Source of the DNA: Rhodospirillales bacterium
GTDB taxonomy: Bacteria > Pseudomonadota > Alphaproteobacteria > Rhodospirillales > Casp-alpha2
Assembly: GCA_017640505.1 (NCBI GenBank)
Contig: JAEPQO010000001.1
Coordinates: 62,001-126,000, forward strand
Direction: 5' to 3'
Length of the DNA stretch: 64,000 nt
Shown here: positions 40,078 to 50,877 of the stretch, one piece after another
Position numbering within the stretch: the first letter of the stretch is position 1
How the letters are laid out: every line of letters starts with the position of its first letter
The notes under the pieces: model-generated
The model's database searches: none
The model's input: only the letters and a program-made list of their open reading frames with translations
Told to the model about the DNA's origin: nothing
Made by a program: the position numbers and the translations under genes

Positions 40078-40227
40078 TCAATCCTCCTTGAGCGGGATCT
40101 GCGCCGCGCGGTCGAACTTTTTCTGTGCACTGGGCCGGAAGGCATAGATCAGCACGCCGATGAAGATGGCGAACATGTAAACCAGCCCCCAGGTCTGGGC
40201 GAACTCGGCAACGGTTGTGTAATCCAT
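40078..40227 (-). CDS. ccoQ: cbb3-type oxidase subunit CcoQ/FixQ, 49 aa
   Basis: Own translation (absent from track): MDYTTVAEFAQTWGLVYMFAIFIGVLIYAFRPSAQKKFDRAAQIPLKED; between ccoO and ccoP. Confidence 0.94.
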   Translation of the reverse strand: MDYTTVAEFAQTWGLVYMFAIFIGVLIYAFRPSAQKKFDRAAQIPLKED

Positions 40228-40238
40228 GTCGGTTCTCC

Positions 40239-40964
40239 TCAGCGCAGGTTGTCGTCGGCGTTATAGGACGAGAAATCGACCATCGTGCCGAGCACCTGAA
40301 GATAGGCGATCAGGGCATCGAGCTCGGTCGGCTTCCCGGGCTGACCGTCGAAATCGCGGACGTTCGCGCCCGGATAACGTTCGGCAACCGCGTCGGCACC
40401 TTCGTGATCCGGATCGGCCTGCGCCATCATGTCGGTAACGGCCACCTCGATCATTTCGGTCGTGTACGGCACGCCGATGGCCTTGTTGGCCTTGAGGTGA
40501 TCGCCGATGTCGAAACTGCGAACTTCGGCTTCGGCCAGGAACGGATAGCCCGGCATCACGCTTTCCGGCACCAAAGAGCGCGGATCGATCATATGCGCGC
40601 GATGCCATTCGTCGGAGTACTTGCCGCCGACACGCGCCAGGTCCGGACCGGTCCGCTTGGAGCCCCACTGGAACGGGTGGTCGTACATGCTTTCCGCAGC
40701 CAGCGAGTAGTGGCCGTAACGTTCCAGTTCGTCGCGGAACGGCCGCACCATCTGGCTGTGGCAGTTGTAGCACCCTTCGCGGATGTAGATGTTCCGTCCG
40801 GCGAGTTCGAGCGGGGTATACGGGCGCACGCCCTTCACCTTCTCGATCGTGCTTTCCAGATAGAACAGCGGCGCGATCTCGATGATGCCGCCGATGGAGA
40901 CGACGACGAGGATACCGATCACAAGCAGGATCGAATTGCGTTCAAATTTACCGTGGTCGAACAT
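40239..40964 (-). CDS. ccoO: Cytochrome c oxidase cbb3-type subunit II
   Basis: [30 protein letters not shown] (CYNCH haem motif), YPFLAEAEV. Confidence 0.96.
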   Translation of the reverse strand: MFDHGKFERNSILLVIGILVVVSIGGIIEIAPLFYLESTIEKVKGVRPYTPLELAGRNIYIREGCYNCHSQMVRPFRDELERYGHYSLAAESMYDHPFQWGSKRTGPDLARVGGKYSDEWHRAHMIDPRSLVPESVMPGYPFLAEAEVRSFDIGDHLKANKAIGVPYTTEMIEVAVTDMMAQADPDHEGADAVAERYPGANVRDFDGQPGKPTELDALIAYLQVLGTMVDFSSYNADDNLR

Positions 40965-40976
40965 TTTCGATCTCCT

Positions 40977-42611
40977 TTACGCGCCGGCCGGTTGCGCAAG
41001 CGCATCGACATACGGCTTTTCAGTTCTGACATCGCCCTTGGCCGTGCGGTACACGTTCCAGGCCATGATCAGCGCGCCGAGGACATAGAGCCCGCCGCCG
41101 ACGACACGGATCACGTAGAACGGATGCATGGCATCGACGGTTTCGGCGAACGAGTATTCAAGGAAGCCGAGCGCGTCATACGACCGCCACATCAGCCCCT
41201 GCAGAATACCGCTGACCCACATCGCCGCCGCATAGAGCGCGATACCCAGCGTCGCCAACCAGAAGTGGGCGGAGACGAGGCGCAGCGAGTAAAGCCGTTC
41301 GCGGTTGAACATCTTCGGTGCGAGGAAGTAGATCGCGCCGAAGCTGACCATGCCGACCCAGCCGAGCGCACCGGAGTGCACGTGGCCGATGGTCCAGTCC
41401 GTGTAGTGGCTCAAGGAGTTGACGGCCTTGATGCTCATCAGCGGACCTTCGAAGGTCGACATGCCGTAGAACGCGACGGAGATCGCCATCATACGCAGGA
41501 TCGGATCGGTGCGGAGCTTGTCCCACGCCCCCGACAGCGTCATCAGGCCGTTGATCATCCCGCCCCAGCTCGGCATCCACAGCATCACCGAGAAGGTCAT
41601 GCCCAGTGTCTGTGCCCAGTCCGGCAGCGCGGTGTAGTGCAGGTGGTGCGGACCGGCCCAGATGTAGAGGAAGATCAACGACCAGAAGTGCACGATCGAC
41701 AACCGGTAAGAATAGACCGGGCGGTTGGCCTGCTTCGGAATGTAGTAGTACATGATGCCGAGGAAGCCCGCCGTCAGGAAGAACCCGACTGCGTTGTGCC
41801 CGTACCACCACTGCGTCAGCGCGTCCTGCACACCGGCGAACACCGGGTAGGACTTGGCGCCGAACCAGCTGACCGGCAGCGCCAGGTTGTTGACGATGTG
41901 GAGCATGGCGATCGTCACGATGAACGCCAGGTAGAACCAGTTGGCGACATAAATGTGCGGTTCCTTGCGGTTCCAGAGCGTTCCCAGGAACACCAGCAGG
42001 TAAACCACCCAGACGATGGTCAGCCACAGGTCGACGTACCACTCGGGCTCGGCATATTCCTTACCCTGCGTTACGCCGAACACGTAGCCCGTCGCCGCCA
42101 TGAGGATGACCAGCTGATAGCCCCAGAATACGAACCACGGCGCCCACCCGCCGGCGAGACGTGCCTGACAGGTGCGCTGCACGACGTGGAACGACGTCAT
42201 CAGGAGCGCGTTGCCGCCGAATGCGAAAATCACCGCGGACGTGTGCAGCGGACGAAGCCGCCCGAAACTGGTCCACGGCAGATCGAGGTTGAGAACCGGG
42301 AACGCCAGCTGCAACGCGATCACGAGACCGACCAGGAAGCCGACAACTCCCCAGAACGTCGTCGCAATCACGCCGGCGCGAACAACAGCGTCATTATAAT
42401 TGATGGACGAATTGGGATCGGCGGGCCCGCCGGTCTCTCCGTCACTCTTGATGACACGGAAAATGAAAACGACGCAGAACGCCGTCAGCAGCAATCCGTG
42501 CAGATAAATCGTCGTATCGACCGAGCCCGCGGACAGATACAGCCCGAGGAGCGCGCCGACAACGAGCGGTACGATCATTAGAAGGTTCATGATTCCAACC
42601 CCGTCTTTCAT
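40977..42611 (-). CDS. ccoN: Cytochrome c oxidase cbb3-type subunit I
   Basis: [80 protein letters not shown]. The start may be internal ([12 protein letters not shown]). Confidence 0.96.
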   Translation of the reverse strand: MKDGVGIMNLLMIVPLVVGALLGLYLSAGSVDTTIYLHGLLLTAFCVVFIFRVIKSDGETGGPADPNSSINYNDAVVRAGVIATTFWGVVGFLVGLVIALQLAFPVLNLDLPWTSFGRLRPLHTSAVIFAFGGNALLMTSFHVVQRTCQARLAGGWAPWFVFWGYQLVILMAATGYVFGVTQGKEYAEPEWYVDLWLTIVWVVYLLVFLGTLWNRKEPHIYVANWFYLAFIVTIAMLHIVNNLALPVSWFGAKSYPVFAGVQDALTQWWYGHNAVGFFLTAGFLGIMYYYIPKQANRPVYSYRLSIVHFWSLIFLYIWAGPHHLHYTALPDWAQTLGMTFSVMLWMPSWGGMINGLMTLSGAWDKLRTDPILRMMAISVAFYGMSTFEGPLMSIKAVNSLSHYTDWTIGHVHSGALGWVGMVSFGAIYFLAPKMFNRERLYSLRLVSAHFWLATLGIALYAAAMWVSGILQGLMWRSYDALGFLEYSFAETVDAMHPFYVIRVVGGGLYVLGALIMAWNVYRTAKGDVRTEKPYVDALAQPAGA

Positions 42612-42686
42612 GCGATGAGATGAGCCGGCGGCGGAAACCTACGGCTGCATCTGGGCGTAATTTAGGTGCACCTGCGAAATCCGTAA

Positions 42687-42700
42687 TTGATTCATGTCAA
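42687..42700. promoter_or_regulatory. FNR/FixK/Anr-type binding site in the ccoN / nitroreductase divergent region
   Basis: TTGAT-TCAT-GTCAA, matching TTGAT-N4-(A/G)TCAA; about 80 bp upstream of ccoN. Confidence 0.8.
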
Positions 42701-42820
42701 TGCGGACCAAATTCACTACATATTCAATTTATTGAATATGATGGTTATTGCAAACCCGCCGATCCGAAGGGCATGATCCGTCCCGGGAAGTACACAACAA
42801 ATAATGACGGGAGCAGCCGC

Positions 42821-43588
42821 ATGAGCCCGGACACCTTGTCCAGCGAGATCACCAGCGAAACCATCGAGGCCCTGCTGAACCGCCGCAGCATCCGAAAATA
42901 TGCCGACACCCCGGTCACCGACGACCATGTGAACGCCATCCTGGGTGCGGCGCTGCGCGCGCCGACGTCCTCGAATGTCCAGGCATACAGCGTCGTGGTG
43001 GTCCGCGACCCGGCAATCAAGGAGGAGATCGCGGTGCCGTGCGGCAACCAGCAACACATCGTTTCATGTCCGGTGTTCCTTGCCTTTCTTGCCGACCTGA
43101 CGCGGATCGAGGCCGCTTTCCAGCGCCACGGACACACCGCCGATAACAACAATCTGGAGATGGGCCTGGTCGCAACCATCGACGCGGCGCTCGTCGGCAT
43201 GTCGGCTTATGTCGCCGCCGAATCTCTCGGGATACAGGGCGTGATGATCGGCGCCGTGCGCAACGATCCGGAAAAGATCGCAGAGATTCTCGGACTGCCG
43301 AACCGGGTCTATGCCGTGTTCGGGATGTGCCTCGGCTTCCCCGACCAGGCACCGAAGCAAAAGCCGCGCATGCCGGTCAGCGGCATCGTGCACCACGACC
43401 GCTATGACGCGGACGCGTCGCTCGCGGTGCTGGATCCCTATAACGCGCAGCTCCGGGCGCACTACGAAGCCATCGGCAAGGAGACCACGGCGGATTCGTG
43501 GTCCGACGAGGTCGACGCAAAGCTCTCGGCCAAGGCCAGGGACGGACTGCGCGCCGCCCTCAAGGCGCGCGGGTTCGACTTTTCCTGA
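42821..43588 (+). CDS. Nitroreductase-family FMN-dependent oxidoreductase (NfrA-like)
   Basis: LLNRRSIRKYADTPVTDDHVNAILGAALRAPTSSNVQAYSVVVVRDP. Start ATG 42821 with nearby GGGAG preferred over track start 42620. Confidence 0.88.
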   Translation: MSPDTLSSEITSETIEALLNRRSIRKYADTPVTDDHVNAILGAALRAPTSSNVQAYSVVVVRDPAIKEEIAVPCGNQQHIVSCPVFLAFLADLTRIEAAFQRHGHTADNNNLEMGLVATIDAALVGMSAYVAAESLGIQGVMIGAVRNDPEKIAEILGLPNRVYAVFGMCLGFPDQAPKQKPRMPVSGIVHHDRYDADASLAVLDPYNAQLRAHYEAIGKETTADSWSDEVDAKLSAKARDGLRAALKARGFDFS

Positions 43589-43614
43589 CGCCGGCTGAGG
43601 CGCTGCGGCGCCGT

Positions 43615-44541
43615 TCAGCGGCCGAGATTGATTGCCGCCTCTATCGCGACATGATCGGATCCATGCGCACCGATATGCTGCACCGAGATATCGTCGATCC
43701 CACGCGTCAAAAAATGATCGATTGAAATACCGAACGGGCCAAGCAGTGCAGGCCAAGACGCAGAAAGTCCGATATTCGTCCCTTGCAGCGCCGTTGCCGT
43801 GCAGATCGAGCGGAATACTGCCGACGACGGTGTCGCGTTCATATCGCCGCCCATGACGATATCGCCGTCGAGGCTTCGGATCAGGTCGCCCAATGCGGCA
43901 ATCTGCTTCCTTTGCTGCCTGGCACCATGCGGAAGGACGCCACGCCGGATATGGACGGCAACGATATAGAACGGCTCCCCGCCACCCGGCCGGTCGAACA
44001 GCGCCCATATGACCGGCGGCGTGTCGAACGCAAACTTTTCGCTTTCCACGCTGCGCCAGGGACGTTTCGACAGCAACGACACCTGGCAGCCAACGGAATC
44101 ACACACATCGGCATGCAACTGGTACGGATACATGTCGCTCATGGCCGTCAACACACGCTGCCATTTGGGCGACGTCTCGGACAGGATCAACACGTCCGCA
44201 TCACGCGCACGCATCATCTCGACACCCGATGGCGGGTCACTGTGCCGGTGGTGGACATTCCACGCCAGGACGCGAATATCCGGGGTTGGGGTCTGCGGGT
44301 CGCCGTATGTCAGGTCGGCCAGCACCGGGACAAGCACCGCACCGACAAGCGCCGCGCACGCCAGTGACGCCCAAGTACGCCTGCAGAACAGGAAACCAAA
44401 TGCAAGAATTGCCGATGCGACTGCCATATGCGGGCGAAAATGCGCAAACAGGTCGGCCCACCAAAAAAGCGTCCCCAGATACGCCAGACCGGCAAAGCAC
44501 AACAGCGCCAGGGCCGATATATACATGAGTTTCATAAACAT
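43615..44541 (-). CDS. Endonuclease/exonuclease/phosphatase-family membrane-associated protein
   Basis: IRVLAWNVHHRH, DADVLILSETSPKW, GGDMNATPSSAVF, GSDHVAIEA; N-terminal TM helices. Start moved to 44541. Confidence 0.8.
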   Translation of the reverse strand: MFMKLMYISALALLCFAGLAYLGTLFWWADLFAHFRPHMAVASAILAFGFLFCRRTWASLACAALVGAVLVPVLADLTYGDPQTPTPDIRVLAWNVHHRHSDPPSGVEMMRARDADVLILSETSPKWQRVLTAMSDMYPYQLHADVCDSVGCQVSLLSKRPWRSVESEKFAFDTPPVIWALFDRPGGGEPFYIVAVHIRRGVLPHGARQQRKQIAALGDLIRSLDGDIVMGGDMNATPSSAVFRSICTATALQGTNIGLSASWPALLGPFGISIDHFLTRGIDDISVQHIGAHGSDHVAIEAAINLGR

Positions 44542-44786
44542 CGTCGGCGCCTCGGCGGCACGGCAGGATATGTGACAGGAACAGTGCGTATACCTCGATA
44601 CCATGCCGGGCGCGGGAATCAAATCCGTTCAGTGCGCGTGGCAGACGGGGTGCGACATCGATCACAGACCGGCATCGCCGCGACGCTATACACTACTACC
44701 CGGTCCCTTTAGGATGACGAGTGCTCGGCGGGGGCGAGCACGGGCGGCACAACCAGCCGGCCGCCCGCAATCGCGACCACGTGAGC

Positions 44787-45368
44787 ATGTCATTTGATCG
44801 TAAGGTTTATAGAGTAGTTTATCGCGACATGTTCGGCCTATCGAAACGCGAACGGGGCGCCAAGGCCCTTAACTCCGCTCTCCGTTATCTGCTCATCGGC
44901 AGGCGCGACGACCGCGAGGCGCTTCTTGCCGCCAAAGCCGGCGAAATTGACGGCATCACACGTGAGATTTCGGGCGAAACGGATGCCTACGCTGCCGCCG
45001 TCACGCTGGTAAAGGACTTCGTCATCGACAAACTGGAGCATCTGAGCGTCGACGAACGTGTCGACCTGCTTGAAGGCATTGTCCAAAAACGGCTGACGGC
45101 GCAGCCGGAAATCATGGTGCTAATCGCTCACGTCGCCTATTGCATCGCCATCCTGGAAGATGATGCAAAGTCACCGGTGCCGAAAGGCGCGACCGAAAAG
45201 TTCCTGACCACGATCGCCGCGTGGTTCACGGACGAGGACCGGTTGCAGGCGCGGGTTCTCAGGTACCTCTACCAGAGCACCGAAAACCACCACGCCTATC
45301 TGCAGGAGATCAAGCGACAGAACGAGGAACGCCTCGGTTACAGGCCGAAAGGCAACGCCGCACAATAA
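44787..45368 (+). CDS. Uncharacterised protein
   Basis: Complete ORF starting MSFDRKVYRVVYRDMFGLSKRERGAKALNSALRYLLIGRRDD; no family recognised. Confidence 0.6.
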   Translation: MSFDRKVYRVVYRDMFGLSKRERGAKALNSALRYLLIGRRDDREALLAAKAGEIDGITREISGETDAYAAAVTLVKDFVIDKLEHLSVDERVDLLEGIVQKRLTAQPEIMVLIAHVAYCIAILEDDAKSPVPKGATEKFLTTIAAWFTDEDRLQARVLRYLYQSTENHHAYLQEIKRQNEERLGYRPKGNAAQ

Positions 45369-45417
45369 ATCCGATTAGAACCTGCCCCGCCGCCGGGAGA
45401 CAGGAAATAACGCCCCC

Positions 45418-48078
45418 TCATTCGGCGGCCTCGCGGGTCGGCCACTCTTCAATCAGCGCACGGATTTCCGACTTGCATGAGCCGCAATTGGTGCCCGCCC
45501 CCAGGCAGGCGCCGATATCTTCGACGCTTCGGCAGCCATGTTCCTTTTGCGCGGCGCGTATCTGGTTAGCACCGATCGAGAAACACGCGCAGACGGTCGG
45601 CCCCGGGTCCGGTTGATCGAGCCCGCCACGCCCGGCGAGCATACTGGTCCCGAGAACCTCTTGCCCCAGTTGCGCTGCCGCCCATGACCTCGAAACACCC
45701 ACCGGTGACGGTGAGAAATAAACGGCGCCGATCAACCGTCCCGCGGACACGTAGGCGTATCGGAATTGTCCGCTCGCGTGATCTTCGTATGCCGTCCACC
45801 CGGCTTCTTTACGCGGCTCACCGAACAGCGATTCAGCAAACGTCTGCCAGTCGGGCGTGCCGGCGTCACCGGCCATCTCGATGCGCCAGCCCGCCGCAGT
45901 GCGCGCGACGGCCCAGTAGCCCGCGTCGATCCGTTCGGGCCGTGCGGCAAGAACCGCAAACCCGTACCAGGCGCCCTTGAAGGGCGCGACCGCAACATGC
46001 CCGTTCTTGAGTGCAGGCTGACCGGAAAAGGGATCAACGCTGCAATCCAGCACGCGCCCGACGCGTCCACCAGATGCGTACTGATCCGTCCAATGCATGG
46101 GAACGAAGCAATTACCGGGCCGCTGACGATCCGTGACAAGCGCGCGCAGGACGATTTCCTCGCCGCCGCCGCTGACCCGAACAAGGCCGGCTTCCGTGAT
46201 GCCGGCACCTGCCGCATCAGCCGGATGCAATGCAATGAATGGTTCCGCGTAATGGGCGGACAACGTCGCGGACTTACCGGTCCGGGTCATGGTATGCCAA
46301 TGGTCGCGGATGCGTCCGGTGTTCAGCACAAGACCCGTGCCGGTAGCCGGCCGCCCGGGCGGCGCCACGGCAACGAAGTGGTTGAGGCGACCGGCAACGA
46401 AAGGCGCACCGTCCTGACCGGATCGAATGGCATCGGCGGCCTTGTCGCGCAGCGGCCACTGCACCGGTTTCATCTGTTCGTAAGCGATATCCCCGATCCG
46501 CGCGTGCCACGAAATGTCGAAGGCGCGTTTTCCGTCGTTGCGGAAGCCGGACAGCGCCGCGTGCTCGCGGTAAATCTCCGATGGCGACGTGAAATCGAAA
46601 GCCTCGCCCCACCCCATGCGATGCGCCACTTCCTTGAGCGCCCACCAGTCGTGGCGCGCATCGCCGGGCGCCGGCATGAAACTCCTCTGCCGGGAAATCC
46701 GGCGCTCGGAATTGGTCACGGTGCCATCCTTTTCCGACCACGCCGTCGCCGGCAGCAGAACATGCGCATGACGCGCCGTGTCCGTATGCCGGACGTTGTC
46801 GGAAACAACCACGAAAGGACAGTTCTTCAACGCGTCCTCCACAGCCCAAGATCTTGGCAGGCTGTCGACGGGGTTGGTCGCCATGATCCAAATCGCCTTG
46901 ATGCGCCCGGCGGCGATCGCGTCGAACAGATCGACGGCCTTCAGGCCCGGCTTGTCGGCGATGACCGGGCTCTTCCAGAAGGACTGCACCGTCTCCCGGT
47001 CGGCAGCGTCCTCGATACGCATGTGCGCCGCCAGTTGGTTGGCAAGCCCGCCGACCTCCCGCCCGCCCATGGCGTTCGGCTGACCGGTCACCGAGAACGG
47101 CCCCATCCCCGGACGTCCCAACCGTCCGGTCGCCAGGTGGACGTTGATAATCGCGTTGACCTTGTCGGTGCCGCACGACGACTGGTTCACACCCTGACTG
47201 TAGATGGTGACGAGCTTCTGCGTATCACCGGCCCAGGAAAAGAAGGTCTCGATGTCGGCGCGGTCGAGGCCCGTCGACGCCGGCAGGCCTGCAAGGTCCG
47301 ACGCCTGCGCGGCACTCAGGGCCGCATCGAACCCGGCCGTGTGGGCGGCGATATAGTCCCGGTCGAGGTTGCCGGTCTCATCCAGGTGGCGGAGCAATCC
47401 GTTGAAAAGCGCAGCATCGCCATCCGGTGCAATCGGCAGGTGCAGGTCCGCCGCACCGGCGGTGACGGTGCGACGCGGGTCGATGACGACCAGACGCATG
47501 CCGGGGCGGCGTTCCTTCTCCGCCATGATCCGCTGGAACAGGACCGGATGACACCAGGCAAGGTTGGAGCCGACCAGCACAACGAGGTCGGCGAGTTCCA
47601 GATCCTCGTAGCTGGCGGGGACCACATCCTCGCCGAAGGCGCGGTTGTGCCCGGCAACCGACGAGGCCATGCAGAGCCGGGAATTGGTATCGATGTTGGC
47701 GGTACCGATGAAGCCCTTCATCAACTTGTTGGCGACGTAGTAATCCTCGGTCAGGAACTGTCCCGACACATAGAACGCGACACTGTCTGGGCCGTATTTA
47801 CGGATCGTCTCGGTGAACGTCCCGGCAACACGATCAAGCGCCGTATCCCACGAGACGCGCGCGCCGTCGATTTCGGGATGCAGCAACCGGTCATCGAGGA
47901 ACATCGTTTCCGCCAGCGCCGAACCTTTCGAGCACAGCCGGCCGTAATTCGCGGGATGGTTCGGGTCGCCTTCGATATTCACCAGCCCGTCGCCATGGCG
48001 GGTCGCGATGATCCCGCACCCGACGCCGCAATATGGGCAGGTCGTTCTGGTCCGGGACGTGAACTGCGTGCCGTCCAC
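45418..48078 (-). CDS. nasA: Assimilatory nitrate reductase catalytic subunit (Mo-bisMGD) with C-terminal BFD-type [2Fe-2S] domain
   Basis: CPYCGVGCGIIATRHGDGLVNIEGDPNHPANYGRLCSKGSAL, MGGREVGGLANQLAAHM, C-terminal VCACFSIGANQIRAAQKEHGCRSVEDIGACLGAGTNCGSCKSEI. Confidence 0.95.
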   Translation of the reverse strand: MDGTQFTSRTRTTCPYCGVGCGIIATRHGDGLVNIEGDPNHPANYGRLCSKGSALAETMFLDDRLLHPEIDGARVSWDTALDRVAGTFTETIRKYGPDSVAFYVSGQFLTEDYYVANKLMKGFIGTANIDTNSRLCMASSVAGHNRAFGEDVVPASYEDLELADLVVLVGSNLAWCHPVLFQRIMAEKERRPGMRLVVIDPRRTVTAGAADLHLPIAPDGDAALFNGLLRHLDETGNLDRDYIAAHTAGFDAALSAAQASDLAGLPASTGLDRADIETFFSWAGDTQKLVTIYSQGVNQSSCGTDKVNAIINVHLATGRLGRPGMGPFSVTGQPNAMGGREVGGLANQLAAHMRIEDAADRETVQSFWKSPVIADKPGLKAVDLFDAIAAGRIKAIWIMATNPVDSLPRSWAVEDALKNCPFVVVSDNVRHTDTARHAHVLLPATAWSEKDGTVTNSERRISRQRSFMPAPGDARHDWWALKEVAHRMGWGEAFDFTSPSEIYREHAALSGFRNDGKRAFDISWHARIGDIAYEQMKPVQWPLRDKAADAIRSGQDGAPFVAGRLNHFVAVAPPGRPATGTGLVLNTGRIRDHWHTMTRTGKSATLSAHYAEPFIALHPADAAGAGITEAGLVRVSGGGEEIVLRALVTDRQRPGNCFVPMHWTDQYASGGRVGRVLDCSVDPFSGQPALKNGHVAVAPFKGAWYGFAVLAARPERIDAGYWAVARTAAGWRIEMAGDAGTPDWQTFAESLFGEPRKEAGWTAYEDHASGQFRYAYVSAGRLIGAVYFSPSPVGVSRSWAAAQLGQEVLGTSMLAGRGGLDQPDPGPTVCACFSIGANQIRAAQKEHGCRSVEDIGACLGAGTNCGSCKSEIRALIEEWPTREAAE

Positions 48079-48085
48079 GATCCGC

Positions 48086-48430
48086 CTACGCCGCCCGGAC
48101 GGCGGCGACGCCGATGTCGATGGAAATGCGGCCGCCTTCGAGCTTCACCGGGATCGTCGCCACTTTGCCTTCGTCCGCGCCCTGCGCCTCGCCGGTGGCG
48201 AGGCTGATGACCCAGTTGTGCAACGGACAGGTGACGCAGCCGTCGTGAACGATCCCCTGGCTGAGCGGGCCGTTTTTATGCGGGCATTTGTCCTCCAGCG
48301 CGAAGACCTGATCGTCGCCGGTGCGGAACAGCGCCACCGTGTAGCCCGGGACCTTGACGCACCGGGCCCCCCGGCGCGGGATATCGTTGAGGTAGCCGAC
48401 GTCGATCCAGCGTTCGGTTTGCGTATTCAT
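48086..48430 (-). CDS. nirD: Nitrite reductase small subunit (Rieske-type)
   Basis: CPHKNGPLSQGIVHDGCVTCPLHNWVISLATGEAQGADEG; overlaps the nirB stop. Confidence 0.94.
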   Translation of the reverse strand: MNTQTERWIDVGYLNDIPRRGARCVKVPGYTVALFRTGDDQVFALEDKCPHKNGPLSQGIVHDGCVTCPLHNWVISLATGEAQGADEGKVATIPVKLEGGRISIDIGVAAVRAA

Positions 48431-50877
48431 TCCGCGGCCTCCAGTCTCGAGATATCCGACATCGGCGTGAATTCACGCCAGTCCTTGCCCGCGACCCGCT
48501 CGGCCCACGGGTCGATCTGTGCGAACTTCTGCGAATAGAGGAAGCGGCGGTACAGCAGGTTGCGGCGCTCCTGATCCTCGACGATCTGGGCGCGGACCGT
48601 GTCATGACCGACCCGGTCGGCCCATTTGTAGATACGTTCCAGATAACGTCCCTGCTCGCGGTAGAGCTGCACCGTCGCGGCACAGTATTCCAGCGCCTCT
48701 TCCTCGGTCGCGACGGTGCACAGGATTTCGGTACCCTTGATGTGCATGCCGGCGGCACCGGCGAAGTGCAGCTCGTAGCCGCTGTCGACGCAGATCACGC
48801 CGAAGTCCTTGCACGTCGCCTCGGCGCAGTTCCTGGGGCAGCCCGACACCGCCATCTTGACCTTGTGCGGCGTCCACGATCCCCACATCATTTTTTCGAT
48901 CTTGATGCCGAGGCCGGTGGAGTCCTGCGTGCCGAAACGGCACCAGTCCGTACCGACACATGTTTTTACCGTGCGAAGCCCTTTCGCGTAGGCCGCCCCC
49001 GAGACCATCCCGGCGGCGTTGAGATCGGCCCACACGGCGGGCAGGTCTTCTTTCTGCACACCCAGCAGATCGATCCGCTGGCCGCCCGTCACCTTGACCG
49101 ACGGAATATTGAATTTCTCGGCGACATCGGCGATGGCGCGTAGTTCGCCCGGCGTCGTCATCCCGCCCCACATGCGGGGGATCACCGAATACGTGCCGTC
49201 CTTCTGGATGTTGGCGTGGACGCGCTCGTTGATGAAACGGGACTGGTAATCGTCTTCGTATTCACCCGGCCACGTCGCCACGAGATAATAGTTGAGCGCC
49301 GGACGGCACTTGGCGCATCCGCAAGACGTCTTCCATTCCAGTTCCTGCATCACGGCGGGAATGGTCTTCAGTTCCTTGGCGACAATCAGGCGCCGCACAT
49401 CGTCATGACCCAAGTCCGTGCACGGACACATGGGCTGCACGGCGGCCGGGTTGTAGGCATCGCCCAGCGCCAGCGCCAGCAACTGTTCCACCAGACCGGT
49501 GCACGATCCGCACGACCCGGACGCTTTTGTGACCGCGCGCACATCGTCGATGGTGCTCAGCCCCTGTTCCGCGATCGCGGAAACGATGTCGCCCTTGCAG
49601 ATGCCGTTGCAGCCGCAGATCTCGCCGTCATCCGGCAAGGCTGCAACGGCCGCCGTAGGGTCCAGCGGGGCGCCTCCCGCGTAACCCTGGCCGAAGATCA
49701 GCGTTTCGCGCAGTTCCGAAACGTCCGTGCCGTCCTTCATCATCTGGAAGAACCAAGCGCCGTCCTTGGTCTCGCCGTAGAGAACGACGCCGATGATCCT
49801 GTTGTCCTTGAGAACCAGGCGCTTGTAGACGCCGGCGGCGGCATCGCGGAGCACGATCTCTTCCCGGTCGGGCGCCTCGGCGAAGTCACCCGCCGAGAAC
49901 AGGTCGATCCCCGTGACCTTGAGCTTGGTCGACGTGACGGAGCCGGTGTAGGCCGCCGTTTCGTCACCGGCGAGCCGTGCCGCCAACGTTTTTGCCATGT
50001 CATAGAGCGGCGCGACGAGGCCGTAGCACATGCCCCGGTGCTCGGCGCACTCACCGACGGCGGAAATGTCCGGGTCCGACGTCCGCATCGCGTCATCGAC
50101 GATGATCCCTCGCCCGATTTCCAACCCGGCCGCTTCGGCGACCGCCGTGCTCGGCTTGATGCCGACCGCCATCACAACGATATCGGCAGGGATGACCGTG
50201 CCGTCGTCGAGCGCGACGCCCGTCACCTCGTCGTCGCCGAGAATTTCGTGTGTGTTGGCCTTGGTGATGACCCGAATGTCGCGGTCTTCGATCGCGCGTT
50301 GCAGCAGGTATCCCGCCGCCGGATCGAGCTGACGTTCCATCAGGGTCGGCATCAAGTGCAGCACGGTCACGTTCATGCCCTGCATCTGCAACCCGGCAGC
50401 CGCCTCGAGGCCAAGAAGCCCGCCGCCGATCACGACGGCGTTCTTCCTCTTCTTGGCTGCCTCCAACATCTGGTCCACATCGTCTAAGTCGCGGTAGGTC
50501 ACGACGCCATTCTTGTCGTGACCCGGCACCGGAATGACGATCGGTGTCGAGCCCGTCGCGATCATCAGGTGATCGTAGGGCGAGGTGACACCGTTTTCGG
50601 ACATCACGGTTTTCTTCTCGCGGTCGATGTGGACGATCTTTTCGCCCTTCAGCAGGGTGACGCCATGTTCGGCGTACCAGGCATCGTCGTGGATGACGAT
50701 ATCCTCGAAGGTCTTTTCACCCGAAAGCACGGGCGACAGCATGATCCGGTCATAATTGACGCGCGGTTCGGCGTTGAAGATGGTGACATCGAAATCACCC
50801 GGCGCTTTCTTGAAAAGCGTCTCCAGCGCGCGGCCCGGCGCCATGCCGTTGCCGATGACGACCAGCTTCTTTTTCAT
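48427..50877 (-). CDS. nirB: NAD(P)H nitrite reductase large subunit (sirohaem)
   Basis: KLVVIGNGMAPGRALETL, BFD motif CGCNGICKGDIVSAI, sirohaem/4Fe-4S motifs CVGTDWCRFGTQDS and VSGCPRNCAEATCKDFGVI. Confidence 0.96.
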   Translation of the reverse strand: MKKKLVVIGNGMAPGRALETLFKKAPGDFDVTIFNAEPRVNYDRIMLSPVLSGEKTFEDIVIHDDAWYAEHGVTLLKGEKIVHIDREKKTVMSENGVTSPYDHLMIATGSTPIVIPVPGHDKNGVVTYRDLDDVDQMLEAAKKRKNAVVIGGGLLGLEAAAGLQMQGMNVTVLHLMPTLMERQLDPAAGYLLQRAIEDRDIRVITKANTHEILGDDEVTGVALDDGTVIPADIVVMAVGIKPSTAVAEAAGLEIGRGIIVDDAMRTSDPDISAVGECAEHRGMCYGLVAPLYDMAKTLAARLAGDETAAYTGSVTSTKLKVTGIDLFSAGDFAEAPDREEIVLRDAAAGVYKRLVLKDNRIIGVVLYGETKDGAWFFQMMKDGTDVSELRETLIFGQGYAGGAPLDPTAAVAALPDDGEICGCNGICKGDIVSAIAEQGLSTIDDVRAVTKASGSCGSCTGLVEQLLALALGDAYNPAAVQPMCPCTDLGHDDVRRLIVAKELKTIPAVMQELEWKTSCGCAKCRPALNYYLVATWPGEYEDDYQSRFINERVHANIQKDGTYSVIPRMWGGMTTPGELRAIADVAEKFNIPSVKVTGGQRIDLLGVQKEDLPAVWADLNAAGMVSGAAYAKGLRTVKTCVGTDWCRFGTQDSTGLGIKIEKMMWGSWTPHKVKMAVSGCPRNCAEATCKDFGVICVDSGYELHFAGAAGMHIKGTEILCTVATEEEALEYCAATVQLYREQGRYLERIYKWADRVGHDTVRAQIVEDQERRNLLYRRFLYSQKFAQIDPWAERVAGKDWREFTPMSDISRLEAAE

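Noticed and set aside
40215-42581. 788-aa plus-strand ORF
   Set aside because: Antisense shadow of ccoO and ccoN; low-complexity Arg/Asp/His composition.
42821-43588. Nitroreductase as BluB (DMB synthase)
   Set aside because: Fold family is shared, but the sequence looks NfrA-like and the gene is not in the cob cluster.
45766-48207. 813-aa plus-strand ORF
   Set aside because: Antisense shadow of nasA.
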